In this document: piece after piece, positions 24,837 through 57,655 of the stretch
Layout of the letters: each line of letters starts with the position of its first letter
Numbering within the stretch: position 1 is the stretch's first letter
DNA from: Chrysaora quinquecirrha
Lineage: Eukaryota > Cnidaria > Scyphozoa > Semaeostomeae > Pelagiidae
Assembly (NCBI GenBank): GCA_014526335.1
Contig: JACTAT010000032.1
Span: 5,492,914-5,556,913, forward strand
Length of the DNA stretch: 64,000 nucleotides
Direction of reading: 5' to 3'
Position numbers and translations under genes: made by a program
Notes under the pieces: model-generated
The model's database searches: none
The model's input: only the letters and a program-made list of their open reading frames with translations
What the model was told of the DNA's origin: nothing

Positions 24837-27350
24837 CACTGTCCTTGCAAAAATCAACCCATTGAGCATGCGCGAACCCGCTTCCCACCCCCCCTGATTG
24901 TTCACATAAGAAACCCAACATAAGCGCTTCGCGTTCATTGGCTGCGTTACTTCCGGCAAGGCATATCCGGTACATGGGCTTCAAGAATTTCATCAATCTT
25001 TCTTCGAGGTTCGGCTTTGGGAAATGGTACTTTGCCGTACAGTCGAGGACTAAAAAGTTTATTTTGCTAAAAAAGCATCGCAAAATACGCGTTTTAGTTG
25101 CATCAGCGTTGTCAACCGGATATTAAATTCAGCAATTCGAGTGTACATTTGGAGGAAACCTGGTTTTTGAAGCCATTCTGGAGCTGTTTCCTTCAGAGAG
25201 GAGGGGTTTCCTTTGATGCTGTGGTCGAAAAAATTCTTCGCATTGTGAAAAAAGTCAAGGACGACAGACCGAATGTGGACAAGAATTTGAATTATTATAA
25301 TTAATTTGGAAGGACGATAAATATCTATAAGTTTGGTGAGTTGTACAATGTAATTTATCACTTTGTTGTGTTTGAATATGTTTCATTATCTGTAGTTTTC
25401 ATAAGTTTCAAAAATAAAAGCAAAAAATATCACATGTGGTTTTATAAGAAGGTTAATATTAATACAGAAAACATAAACAGCAGACAAAAATCGCAGGACG
25501 AATCTTACGTTCTGTCAAAATAAATTGGTTTCTTAACGTTTTGATGCCAACTTTATTCGTGGTTTTGTAAGTTTTTCGATTTTTATGTCTTTAAAGTACA
25601 CACTCTGAGAAATAAATATTTATTTGTTAAATTTTTGATAAGGCTATTGTTATAATTTCCCGAGGAAGGTAACGATTTGTCTAAATTGTAGTCAAATCCA
25701 TCAAATCTGACATCGAAACTCAAAATAATCAACCTTTTTTAACTTTTCTATTATGGCCTATCTAAAATTTTGCTAGTCTTGATAATATTTTCTTTTATTT
25801 TAGATCGAGTTCCCGAACCGTTTAAATTTCGAGTGGAGAGCCGTTGGATTTCGATATTTGTCCTTGAAAATCGTCTAAATCGAGTGGAATTTTGTTAACC
25901 CTGAGGGATGTGTCCAGCTCACAGCAAGAACAGAGTTATTTGTTGGTGTAGATTTATATCTCTAGGTAGGTACCCCTGCTTTTGTTTATTTACTGAATTG
26001 TATCTCCTCTCCTTACACCTCTGTGGTTCTCTATTCAAAAAGAAGGGCAAGTCGCTCTTCGAAAAATGTGAACGGGATTTTCATGAAACTAGCAGGATTT
26101 CCGAAGGATTTCTGTGAAAACAATATGTTTCTAGCTGGGCTGTATTGGATTTTCAAGAAGTGAATCGCCCCTCGTTGGAAAATTTGAAAATTCTCCTCAT
26201 TTCTCCACCACTCTCTAATTACAAATTACAACACCCCTAAATCTCTTTTCTGATTTAAAAAGACCTCAAACCGGTTGTTCAGCATCTTCAAACAAAAAGC
26301 AAATTTTGGTTTTATTGCTATTTTCTTTGGTTTAAACAGATTTTATTTCTGGTTAACCACACCAGATCGAAAAACCTAACCGTCACCATATGTATTCTAG
26401 GATAGGCCTGGGTAGTCAACAGTATTCTTTGACACAAATTGTACCTCATCGAAGCTCTCCCTTCGACAACAATCTATCATCCTTAAATATACCAGTTCAT
26501 CAATAAAGAATTGAATTTTTAAGTTGTATTTTTCAAATATTACTGACAAAACACCCAGTTTCACAATCATATCCTTTAACTTAATATTTCAGATTTAGCA
26601 AAGTCGTAAAGCTCACGACAGGAAGCGCAACTGTTCGGTGCCTTTTCACTGGCCAACGACACGCCTTCCTCCGTTTTCTCACTAGCAAATTAAAAAGATT
26701 GTTTTCGCACTTTGGTGTCGAAACATTAAAAGTCCTATGCCGCTATTGCAAAACAAATTGCCTCTGAAATACCGAAGGCAAATCAATTCAGAAATCTCGA
26801 AAAGTGTTGTCTTGTTCCCCTCTGCTTCTGAAGAAAGCTGTTGAAAATCACTGAAAGCCTATAAATTGTCTGTGGCCTAAATTTTCTTACATACAGTATC
26901 CTCAAAATGCACGAAATGCATTTTAAAAGGGGGAAATTATGCTCTGTTTCTTCATCGCATTTTGTATATGGCGTTATCAATGAAAACTTTCGCTATTTCA
27001 ATATTTGCCAAGCAAAAAAGTTCCACAATACCCTGTTTGCAACGAGCAAACATAGGATAGGAACTCTTCTTAAGAAACCCTCGGTCGTTTATTTATTTTG
27101 GCCTATTTTTAAGAATTCGAAACCCCTTCGCATGCAAACAAGACCCACCAAGCTGTTTCTGCACATTTTCATGCTGCTTGCAAATTTTGAGCAGAGATTT
27201 TTCCAACTAAGTGTTGACAGAAAGTTATGGATAATCTCTTTCTCTGTAAGACAACACCACAGAATTGTCTAGGTTACTTGCTGCTATGGAAATTGCGTTA
27301 ATTGTCCTATCCGACATTGAATTGAATGGCCTAAGTGGTCTGATAGGCCT

Positions 27351-27634
27351 AAGGCCCTGGCCAAACTATCAAGCGTTTTTGTCAAACATTTGAAATGTGC
27401 TAAACCATCAATGTTTGAACGTTTGCTTACGTGAGAAATTAGTTCATGAGGACATACACTGCTTCATTAGCAGAATTTGCTGGGCAATGCTTTTGAATAA
27501 ATTCAAAACTGTTTTGATGCAGGCGAGAATTGTTTGACGAGTAATGTTTTGCGACATGGCTAAACGGTTAAAACAGTTAACATGCAAACTTCAAATGTTT
27601 GACTTACAATATTTGATCGTTTGGCCAGGGTCTT
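27351..27634. mobile_element. Family A MITE
   Basis: The left terminus is AAGGCCCTGGCCAAACTATC and the right terminus ATATTTGATCGTTTGGCCAG, then GGTCTTA. The preceding TAA and following TTA fit a TWA target preference. Inside is GACATGGCTAAACGGTTAAA. Confidence 0.75.
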
Positions 27635-30600
27635 ATGCTGAGAGGGGAGCATTGGATGTTGTTTGCGTTTGGGTCAAGCAAAGTTTTGGAATAGGCCCTA
27701 GTGATACTAGGCCACTACGAAATAAAATGCAAATTTTAATGATACAATTTGTCATAATCCACCTTAGATCTAAACGTCTAAATTTATAAAGAACCTATCA
27801 GATCCAATGAGCAATATAGAGACTCGTATTGAGTAGACTTATGTTAAGTAGAGTCCAGGGGTTATTACTCTTCAAACTGTGCGAAAAGCTGCGTTTCCGA
27901 GCGAGGGGCCTTGGACTAGCGAAATTTTCCCGCCTTTAAACTTGGCGTCAGACAAAGTTAATTATTTGTTTGGCCCTTCTTGTCTTTAATTAAACTATTT
28001 CCTTTGCTCTGTGTATTGATTTATATTGATAGGAAGCTGCAGTGAATTTAAATTATAGAAATTTTCGTTAATTGCCAACCCATGCAGGCTTTCAACTTAT
28101 ATTGAATTGGTTTACTTTTTACTTTTCTCTTTTTGCGAGAAAGTGAAGTTTTATCTTCCCGCTTTTAGGCCTATTTCTGACTGATGTTAAAATCTCTAAA
28201 TTTGAAGACAGCTCGTTACTTTAATTTCGGGGATCATATTCTGTTTAAAGTCAAAAAAGGCTAAACAGACATCGATCTTTTAGAATCTTTCTATGGTCCC
28301 CAAAGGTCCCCACGGTTAACAGTCGAAACAGCCTTCTGAAGAAAAGTTGTTTCGCGGCATTTAGCGCGCCATTTTGGTTCACCCGTTCCTTCTTGCTGCT
28401 TACAACTTCATGGAGAGATGTTATTTTTTGCACTTTGTATCATCTGGCACTACCTTTCAGGCAAAAAGAAATATTTTTTATATTATATAACAGCTTTTTG
28501 TTTGAAAATAAATAGATGTTGATAGGAATTTTTTGTTTTTTCCTCAAACAATCTGTTTTTATGCAATGATACAAGTTTTTTATCATTACATGAGGGTTAT
28601 ATGCATTGATTTATTTGTACTGTATTTACAAAATTTTAGGGTGTCATGGCAATCTCCTGGTGAAATACAATGGCCTTATACTGTGATGCAGCAAAATTTT
28701 GCAGGCATGGCACTGAGGCTGTTTAGCTGCCTATGAATTATTCAATGTTGGCACATGCTCAAAACAACTTTGAAGATGCAGAGAGAGATAAACAAGAAGC
28801 TACACAAGACAACAGCATAACTTGTAGTGTAGGCAGTCTAGTCTCAAGCAGAACAGGTTCCTCTCAATGACCAACTGGAAACTGGAAACTTATCAGGCCA
28901 TAAGTTTCAAGGTAGATGAGGTTTTAGTGCAGAAAGAAGCTACACAAAAGCGCTTTTGAGTTGAATACAAAAAGCAAAAGAGCAAAGTTCCTCTAAAGTT
29001 AACCACCTGGAAACATGTTATTGGACATGTTGCTCCAAAAAGAGAGACAGCTACTTTAATGCATGAGGAATCTAACAATCACCTACTTTTGCAAAGTATA
29101 AGCTTTTGCACCAAGTCATTGCACCAAGGCATTGAGATAAACAGAGGAAGAGCAGACCTTCATACAATAATTTTCTTACAAGAAACCACCAATGAGAAAC
29201 TAGATGTGCGTTTTTGTTAAAGTCAAACTCCTCTATATTGGCTAAGAAGTTAAAAAAAACTAAGAAACTATTTTTATGTTTAAATTCAGCATTCTATTTT
29301 ACTAGTGCTTTGTGTAATGTTTACATAAAAATTATTCCCATAAACATCATACTTAAAATTTGATTCTGGAATGTCCATATTTTGACTGCTTCGAACATGA
29401 TACTTCACATGAAACACTTATTTCAGGAAATTTTAGAATTTTTTATTTTTAAGTTTAGAGACTTTGCAAGAAACTCTTACTATAGGTACCAGTAGAAATA
29501 GATATATTAAGAGTTAAAATAATAGCTAATCTTATTCTTCAAGATTCTTAAAACAGAATCAAGTTCTAGAAACAGTTTCTTGATTGCTTTTTACTAAGAA
29601 TAGACTGAGAGCAACTTTGGTTCTTTTTTTAACTTTCTCTTGTGTACAGACATACAACACCGAATGAATTCGTCATAAACTTAGCAGATGGGACAATCAA
29701 ACGGTTGAGGTTTACAATAAAATATTAACGATTTATCCGTTTTTTCCATCAAAATAATACAATTTCCTCTGGTTTTCAGGCAGTCCAACATCCAACCATC
29801 CAGCTAGACCATAACGCTGTACTAACCAATTATTCAAAACTTTTTAAAAACAACCTGGGTAACTTTAGCTATTCAGTAACAGGTGTAAAAGCCATTTAAA
29901 GGTAAAAAATACTCCACAAATTTAATATGTCTCTTGCGATTGCAGAGAATTCTCGAGATTGTGACACAGCGATTAGGCCAGTAGATCCTTCCACCAGCAC
30001 AGCGAAATAAAACTGCAGCCGAATAGCCTCTTTTTCGCTCGCTCCACTGCGCATGCTTCAACCCGCTTCATACCCCCCCTGGCTTTCAACTGTGATTCGT
30101 TTCCACCACAGCATGTTCACTAATTTCATGGGCTCAGAAAGGACGAGAACTCCCTGCGCCATCTTCCGCACACAACTTGAATGCTTTCACCTGTCGCACA
30201 GGCGTGAAAACCGCAAACCGCAGTAGAAGGGTCCCTGTGATTGGTCGTTGAAAAGCGGCGACGTTTGAGCGGATTTTCGAGGTCTTTGTTCGCTCAGGTT
30301 CTAGGGCATTGGAAACAGAATGGATCAAGGGTTGAAATATTAACCCAACAATTTTGAGCTTCTTAGACTGGCTACACCAGTCCCCCCTCGCTGTAGTTGC
30401 TGTTGTTGTTGTTCAGGGCAGCTCTGTTATTAGCGACTAGTGACCTATCAGTTCCTTTGATCATGGCAGAGACTTCTGTAGCGAGTCTACATCAATACCG
30501 TTGGCTATTTTTGTATACCGTTTAGCGAGTTTTGTGCGAATTTCTGCGAAATTGCTCACTGACTCATTTCCTGCAAAGAAAGTCTTTGTCAACGATATTC

Positions 30601-30711
30601 GCACCGTTCCTAAACTTTCTATTAACATTATTGTGTTAGCTTTTCCAAATTTTATCATTGTTGTGGAATTGACGTAATTTCTGGAAAAGCTCGAGAGAAT
30701 GATAGAAATAC

Positions 30712-30992
30712 CGTAAATCATCGAATCAAATTGCCCCCCGCCTCGAATAAGCCCTCCTGTCGAATTAACCCCCACCCTAGAGCGAGAAATTGTTAATGAG
30801 ACCCCCTCGAATAAGCCTCTACCATTGGTACTTTATCGAGTTATGACAGAAAATACATTCTCCGAGTCGATGATAAATCATGCTTTTGTGAGTAATTTTA
30901 TAAGCTCTCCCTTAAGCTCCCACCTCGAATGGGCGCCCTCTAGAATAATGAAAACATTAAGCCCCCAGGGGGGCTAATTCGAGGATTTACGG
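30712..30992. mobile_element. Family H MITE, nearly complete
   Basis: The left terminus is TACCGTAAATCATCGAATCA and the right terminus GGGGGCTAATTCGAGGATTT, then ACGGTA, so the ends are near-perfect inverted repeats. The interior has TCGAATAAGCC modules and TATGACAGAAAATACATTC. A good reference for judging the truncated copy at 51492. Confidence 0.85.
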
Positions 30993-31053
30993 TATTCCGC
31001 TTTGCCTATGAACCTCCGTTAGCGAACTTTTTCATCCTACAAAAATTTTATAC

Positions 31054-31284
31054 GTTGGATGTCAAACATTTGAGCTTTTGCTTTGCCAGCAATGTTTGAA
31101 TGTTTGGCCACAAACATTGCTTGACAAGCAGAATTCGTTTTGAAAGCCTTCTTAAACATTCAATGCTTTTATCAAACAATAATGCTCGACGAGCATTGTT
31201 TAGCAACGTGGCAAAACGGTAAAACGTTTTCCTTGACAAGCGATTTTCAAATGTTTGACAAACAATGTTTGATAGTTTGGCGTG
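31054..31284. mobile_element. Family A MITE, left end missing
   Basis: The core repeats are GTCAAACATTTGAGC, GTGGCAAAACGGTAAAACGT and the right terminus ACAATGTTTGATAGTTTGGC. The GGCCCTGGCC left end is absent. Confidence 0.6.
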
Positions 31285-31788
31285 TGTCTAACATGCCCTG
31301 CCTCAAATGCATTACTGTGTTTGCGGAGCGGATGACTGTGCGTTGTTTAAAGGTCCTTTTGGTCGTTATTTTACACTGTGTCATGTCATCCAGTCACGCC
31401 ACTCCCTGACCTTGTTGACCTCGTCTAGAAGCAGACAGTAGAGGTTGATGACCTCGTCTCGGCGTCTACAAGGCTGTTCTCTCTCATTGTCTTCAGTTTC
31501 ATATTTACGGTTTAGCAAATTGTTTTAATGTTTTAATCTTTATTTACTTTGCAAAATGTGCAGCGCGTTTTTGGCAAGCAAACTGCCTCGCATTGAATGC
31601 CTCGGTTCCGCGCGTGGCAGGCAGATCTGCTGGCCTACATTGTTTTTCGAAAACTGTTTTTGGAAACCGAGTACCACACGCTAAAATCATATTTATTGTT
31701 TTTCAAGTTTTTTACCATTAGGGCCATCAGAGCATTCTTCGTCCTTTCAGCTTTTTTGAGACTCAGCGCCCTTTGTTTGGTTCGTTGC

Positions 31789-52570
<20,782 letters not shown>

Positions 52571-52595
52571 TCAAATTGACAAGCATATGTGGTAT

Positions 52596-52860
52596 GTATT
52601 AGCTTATTCGTTTGATTTGAAACTGAAATCCGATTGTGTTTTGTTTGAAACAGAAACATGTTTATATTCAGTTTGAAACAGAAAAACATGTTTGTTTTGC
52701 TTTAAAATGTTTTACTTGAAACACAAATGCATGTCTTGCAGTTGAAGAAAGGAAATAATTTGTGTGCGATTTGAAAGAGGAAAACGTTTGTTTTTGATCC
52801 GAAACAGAAATATGTTTGTGTTTTGCTACCTGAAACACTGTCTTGAGTTACGATATTCAA
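52596..52860 (+). repeat. GAAACAGAAAHACRTTTGTGTTT repeat block 1
   Basis: GTTTGAAACAGAAACATG and TTGAAACAGAAAAACATG recur every 30-60 bp, followed by GTTTGTGTTTTG, giving short self-complementary pieces around AAACAYGTTTGTGTTT. It lies directly after the laminin stop codon. Related block at 53695-54080. Confidence 0.75.
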
Positions 52861-52864
52861 TGAA

Positions 52865-53282
52865 GATTGCTTGCTTGCTTTCTTTGTTTGCTTTTCTTTA
52901 TTGTCTTCTTGCTTGCTAGTCTGTAGCTTATTTGATTGCATGCTGGCTTGTTAGCTGGCTTGCTTGCTTATTAGGTTGCTTGCTTGGTTTGCCTGCTGAA
53001 TTGCTAGCTAACCTACTTGCTTGCTAGCTTGTTGCTTGCTCAAGTGCTTGCTGGTGTGTTTGATTGTTTGCTTGCTTTCTTTGTTTGCTTTCTTGTTTTG
53101 CTAACTTGTTTTCTTGCTTGCTTGCCTGCTTTCTTTCTTTTTTTGCTTGCTTGCTACCTTGCCTTCTTGCTTGCTAGCTAGCTTGCTTGCTAGCTAGCTT
53201 GCTTGCTTGTTTGGTTGCTCGCTTGCTTGCAAGCTTGCTTGATCTGTTTATTGCTTGCTGGTTTCTTTGCTGCTTGCTTCCA
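52865..53282 (+). repeat. Degenerate (GCTT)n tract
   Basis: TTGCTTGCTTGC with many TTTC, TAGC and TTGG substitutions over more than 400 bp. Confidence 0.88.
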
Positions 53283-53391
53283 GGATGGCTCATCTTAAGG
53301 CAAACATCCAACAGCATTGAATCAATGTTCAGTGTTGTAACAACATATATAAAACAATATCTTTATTAAATAACTGTGTTCTGTTTTCCAG

Positions 53392-53531
53392 ATAGATGGC
53401 CTATTCTCAAGTCAGTATTTCAAGATAGTTTGGCGACTGACGATATTAGCAAAGAAACAATATTTATTCACGAAAATCTCACGTATCATTTATATAATTC
53501 ACTTGACAATCCATATTGGAGGATTAATTAG
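53392..53531 (+). other. Orphan exon-like block after the laminin gene
   Basis: A good acceptor (TGTTTTCCAG) at 53382-53391 is followed by a frame that stays open to a TAG at 53529-53531 and contains RWPILKSVFQDSLATDDISK and ENLTYHLYNSLDNPYWRIN. A second frame ends in a donor-like AG/GTAACA. It could be an alternative last exon of the laminin gene, joined from GGATTCT/GTGAAA inside exon 23, a remnant of another gene, or chance. No family is recognised. Confidence 0.25.
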
Positions 53532-53694
53532 GTAACAATGATTTGAAACACGTTTCTAAACGGGTTGGTACTTGTATTAAACTTTTATTCTACCTAATGA
53601 AGTGCGTAATATTTGGACATTTGCAGTTTATGTAAGCTTTGGAAAGGTTCCATCAAAATTACTTAAATCACAATTAAATCTAGTCTTATGACAA

Positions 53695-54080
53695 AATTTG
53701 GAAACAGAAAAACGTTTGTGTTTGGAATAAAAAACAAAGTGTTTGTTGTCATTTGATATTAAATGTTTTACATTTGATATTGAAACTGTTTCTGTTTCAA
53801 TGGAAAGAGAAACACGTTTGTGATTAATCTGAAACAGAAACACGTTTCTGTTTGTTTAGAAAACAGAAACACGTTTGTGTTTCATTTGAAATTGACACAT
53901 GAAACATTTCATTCTGTGTGAAATGGCTTCGTTTTTTATCTCAGGAAGAAAAACGCCTTTTGGCTTTCTTCAACCAGAAATACCTTCGTGTTAAATTTGA
54001 AACATAAACGAGTTTAAGTTTTATTTTTTCAGAGAAACGTGTTTCCGTTTCATCCCATACAGAAACTATTTCAAACGCTT
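53695..54080 (+). repeat. GAAACAGAAAHACRTTTGTGTTT repeat block 2
   Basis: It has the same phrases as 52596-52860: GGAAACAGAAAAACGTTTGT, GAAACAGAAACACGTTTCTG, AACAGAAACACGTTTGTGTT and weaker copies to about 54080. Confidence 0.75.
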
Positions 54081-55111
54081 TTATATTCCAGAATTAGCTG
54101 ATCTCTGTATAATTAATTCGTAAACACAATTAAAATTACTATCTTGTTATGGTTTAATGTTATCTTAACTCTTCTAATTTCAATAGCTCCTTTTATAATA
54201 TTTAGAGAGTATTGTAACGTTTAGACATTTTATTATAACTGCTTGTTCGCAAGAAGCCTCGGTTTTACAACTACAAAATCTTGGGCATCTTTAAAAACAA
54301 GCTACCTATCCTAGACGACTGTTCTCTTTGCGATCGAGATTCAAGTGCTGTAGCAAGCAGGCTGTTTAGCTAATGCCTGCGAAAGGGCAGACATAATTCT
54401 CGAAGGGGAAAGCATGGATACAAGGGGGAATAAAGCCCAGGGGTACTTGACCTGAAATGTACAGAGATGTGCCACACAGTTGTAGGGAATTGTCAGCCTA
54501 GATTAGGGAGTAGCCCCCTGCCCCAGGAATAAAGCAATTAGCATTAGAACTTAAAATACATTAAATGCTTTGGCCACACCGTTATGGCCTAAGAGTTAGG
54601 CCCTGTTTTCAGATGGGACAATTTATCATTCCCCACGACTATTGATCAATTTGCCCCCTCTATACCAGCAATATCGCCCCAATTTTGCCCCCTCTTACGT
54701 TCGCAATTAATAAGGGGATAATCGCCATTTTAGCATTTTGTCATATTTCTATCGTATTTATCACCCGATTTGAAATTTAAGGAAATAAAAATAAGCTGTT
54801 ATCAAACACTGATTTTATTAGTTAGCCAATTTTCTTAAGTTTCTGTTTCGTTTTATATTTTTGTATTCTAAGCTTTGTGACTTTATATTTGTAAAATTAA
54901 CCCTGTATAAGAAACTTTTATATTCGCATTAAAAAACATTGTATTTTGATAGGTAATTTTAAGTTGTGTAAACGTGATTATGAAATCGATTTATATTCTT
55001 TATTTTATGAAGTTTTATTGTGTGTTGAAGAAACGGTTGTTTCTCTTACCAGTATCTGTCTTGATCGCTATTTATACAAACATGTGATGCCAACAACCTT
55101 GGACGAAATAT

Positions 55112-55508
55112 ACTACTGTACACGTTTTTTTTATAAATAGAGAACCTAGCTCAAGGTCTAGTTCTTAAAGTTCCTCAATTTTGGACCTCTTTTTAGTCAA
55201 TTATAGTTCCAAAAGTTCCTTAACTGAATATTTAGTGGCATGACTATTATACAGAGACACTTGCTTGTAAGCAAAGCTCGAGACTAGTCAAGGAAACATT
55301 TGATATCTAAGTAACGTACAATTTCTGTGACTTTGGACTGGAAATTAAAGGACTACTGTCTAATTCTTGATTGTTTGCAGTGATAAAGTAATCAACATTG
55401 AAGAGTTCCTAAGTGATTTTCTCTTAAGTAGTATACGTTCTTTAAATATTCCGGCGTCTACATGTGGGTTCCTTAGAAAGTGGTTCTTGAAAAAAAGCGT
55501 GCAGTAGA
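55112..55508. mobile_element. Family I-related MITE
   Basis: The left terminus is GTACACGTTTTTTTTATAAA, then TAGAGAACC. The right terminus is GTTCTTGAAAAAAAGCGTGC, then AGTA. Inside, AAGTTCCTCAATTTTGG and AAAGTTCCTTAA resemble the block at the right edge of the window. Imperfect ends; moderately sure. Confidence 0.5.
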
Positions 55509-55576
55509 AAAGCCCGAATAGCAGTATTCAGAGTAGCATTTTGATTGGGTTATTGGGGACCCATCGACTGTAAAGA

Positions 55577-55812
55577 TGTGGCTAAAATAGGAGACTTGTC
55601 GCAACATGGTATTTGTCGCATCATTGTAGCTATCCCAGGGTGCCGGTGGCTAAACATGAGAGTGACAAGCGAGCAACATGTCTCCCGAGTCACGGAGACA
55701 AGAAATGTTTCTGTTGTCTGCCATAAACATTTGCGGGTCTCTCGCTATAAATTTTGTCGCGCGCTATAAAGTTTCTGTGGTGGCTAAACTGGGAGACATT
55801 GCGGGGACATGT
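55577..55812. mobile_element. Family B MITE, right terminus missing
   Basis: The left end is TGGCTAAAATAGGAGACTTG. Internal GGTGGCTAAACTGGGAGACA and CGCGCGCTATAAAGTTTC are present, but the inverted CTCCTAGTTTAGCCAGGCC is absent. Confidence 0.65.
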
Positions 55813-56381
55813 AATAACAGCATAAGGGAACAATGATAAGCTAGGGGTAATATGTCTTCTAAGAGCCATTAAAATTTTTCAATTACTTGCATTCTTGGAT
55901 TACGCTCTATGTAAAGCAAAGCCTCGAGAGATCGCGCTTTTGCTACGGTTTGTGCTTTTTCCAAGGTGCGCTATAAGTTCGATATAAGGACCGCTATAAG
56001 TTGGGTAAACTGAATCTCGGAGAATTATTTTTTACTATATCTTGACACGAAAATATCAAAATTTCACCCTACTGCTTTCAAAAACATGATCGATTCACGT
56101 CTTCGCTCTCGTCAACTTGGTCAATATCGTGAGAAAATTGTTCCCCTGTACAGTCATCTCTTAAAGCATATCCCCAGAATGAATTTAAGCGTGGGTTTTT
56201 AAGAAGCTGGACGCTAGACTGCATTTACAATTCTCGAAATTCTCTTGCGATTTGAACGCATGCGCTTAATGGAATGCAACCCTGTTGCAGTTCAGCTTTG
56301 CAGGAACGGCTCGCTCGGGCTGCCGAAGAGCAGACCTGTTTACTTAAAGAGCAAAGACCAAAGTCTAAAACTTTTGATTAG

Positions 56382-56766
56382 ATTAACCACCCCGGGCAAT
56401 GTCTGTGCAGTGGCTACATTGCAGGGTGTGCAGTACAGTGGAGGGATATCATCAGTACGGTGGAGGGATATCATCAGCACGATGGAGAGATATCATCAGT
56501 ACGATGGAGGGATATCATGAGTTGCGTGGAGGGATATCATCAGTACGGTGGAGGATATTAAGCGCTGTGGAGGGATTTTATCAGTAAAGTGGAGTGTTAT
56601 TATCAGTACAGTAGAGGGATATCATTTATACAATGGAGTGATATCATCAGTACAGTGGAGGATATTCAGTACAGTTGAGGGATATCATCAATTCAGTACT
56701 GAAAATCCTCCACCGTACTGATGTTACCCCTCCACTGTACTGCACAAACACTACCTGGGGTGTTAA
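56382..56766. mobile_element. Hairpin element made of GGAGGGATATCATCAGTAC modules
   Basis: The termini are inverted: ATTAACCACCCCGGGCAATG with CTGTGCAGT on the left, ACTGCACAAACACTACCTGG with GGTGTTAAC on the right. Between them run about ten tandem ~22-bp modules, GTGGAGGGATATCATCAGTA; the last part (AATCCTCCACCGTACTGATG) is their inverse. Same architecture as the element at 3301-3690, with a different module. Confidence 0.75.
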
Positions 56767-56834
56767 CATACACAAATAATCAGTGAGTTTGAAGATGCAT
56801 ATTTATGGTGGCCCAATCGCGAGCGCTTTGGGTT

Positions 56835-57045
56835 GAGGAAATCAAGGACTGTAATTTGGAGAGTTTTGAGGCGGGATGTGAATCGACCATATAGAAACTA
56901 GCGACCATTTTTTCTAAAACTCAAAGAGTTGATCCCTGCGAGTGCGAGCGAACTAGAAATTTTTCATGAACAAGGAGGAAATCCCAGGAGCATTTGAAAG
57001 TACAAAATTTGTTTCACGAGAAATCCCTGAAAATCTCTTTGTTCT
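56835..57045 (+). repeat. Duplicated segment upstream of BAP1, copy 1
   Basis: It shares with 57415-57655 a series of blocks in the same order: GAGTTTTGAGGC, AGCGACCATTTTTTCTAAAA, TCAAAGAGTTGATCCCTGCG, AGGAGGAAATCCCAGGAGCA and TTTCACGAGAAATC. Divergence is moderate, with small indels. Confidence 0.75.
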
Positions 57046-57414
57046 AATGATAATGGTAATTTCTGGCTCATTATTATATTTGTACTTGACTTTCTGTGAC
57101 GCGAGGTCAAGGCAAAACCCAATAGACTATCTTTTTTCGACAACCACACCATCAAACCCTCTAATAGCATAGCACGAAGCATGACCATGATTTCATAAAC
57201 AGCTAGCACTGAATACTAGTATAATCCAACGGACTTGAAGGGACCATGGTTTGTGGTTCGTCACCAGCAAAGTAAATTATAAACAGGGTATTTCGTTTGT
57301 TCTTTGGCTGCAGAGACAATGAGATGGTACGCTATATCCGAGAGTACATTATAAGCGGGTACATTACATTATAACCGGATTGTAGTAGGTACTCGAAATT
57401 TTTACGGCAGAATC

Positions 57415-57655
57415 AGGGATTGCAGTCTTTAGAGACAGTTTTGAGGCAACGGAATGAAAGGAACTAAGGAAGACTAGAGGAAAGAGTCCCGCCTACAGCG
57501 TGGATCAACTATAAAAGGATAGAGCGACCATTTTTCTAAAATTCAAAGAGTTGAGCCCTGCGAGTGAAAGCGACTTTCAAATAAGGAGGAAATCCCAGGG
57601 GCATTTCGAAGTGCGTTTCACGAGAAATCTCAGAAAATCCCTGTGTTCTAATGTA
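57415..57655 (+). repeat. Duplicated segment upstream of BAP1, copy 2
   Basis: The blocks are CAGTTTTGAGGC, AGCGACCATTTTTCTAAAAT, TCAAAGAGTTGAGCCCTGCG, AGGAGGAAATCCCAGGGGCA and TTTCACGAGAAATC, ending about 280 bp before the BAP1 start codon. Confidence 0.75.

Larger units (their letters stand above)
20215..31788. other. Gene-poor 11.5 kb interval between TBC1D22 and laminin beta
   Basis: No exon chain of a recognisable family was found on either strand. Identified content: nested family A MITEs (20571-21795), another at 27351-27634, a family H MITE (30712-30992) and a partial family A copy (31054-31284). Two GC-rich stretches, about 24830-24970 and 29985-30120, share a similar CCCGCTTC-CCCCCCTG context next to GCATGC and resemble CpG-rich promoters. 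A possible - strand first exon is listed at 24797-24836. Segment 28740-29200 has weakly coding-looking but broken frames. The last ~200 bp include the laminin 5' UTR. A lineage-specific or noncoding gene cannot be excluded. Confidence 0.5.

Noticed and set aside
28533..29220. Short coding-looking frames, for example around 28745-28870
   Set aside because: Several stops, no recognisable domain and no consistent splice sites; probably degraded repeat or chance.
31597..31788. Upstream in-frame ATG at 31597 as the laminin start
   Set aside because: The ATG at 31789 is directly followed by a typical signal peptide; the longer start would place 64 residues before it. Not fully excluded.
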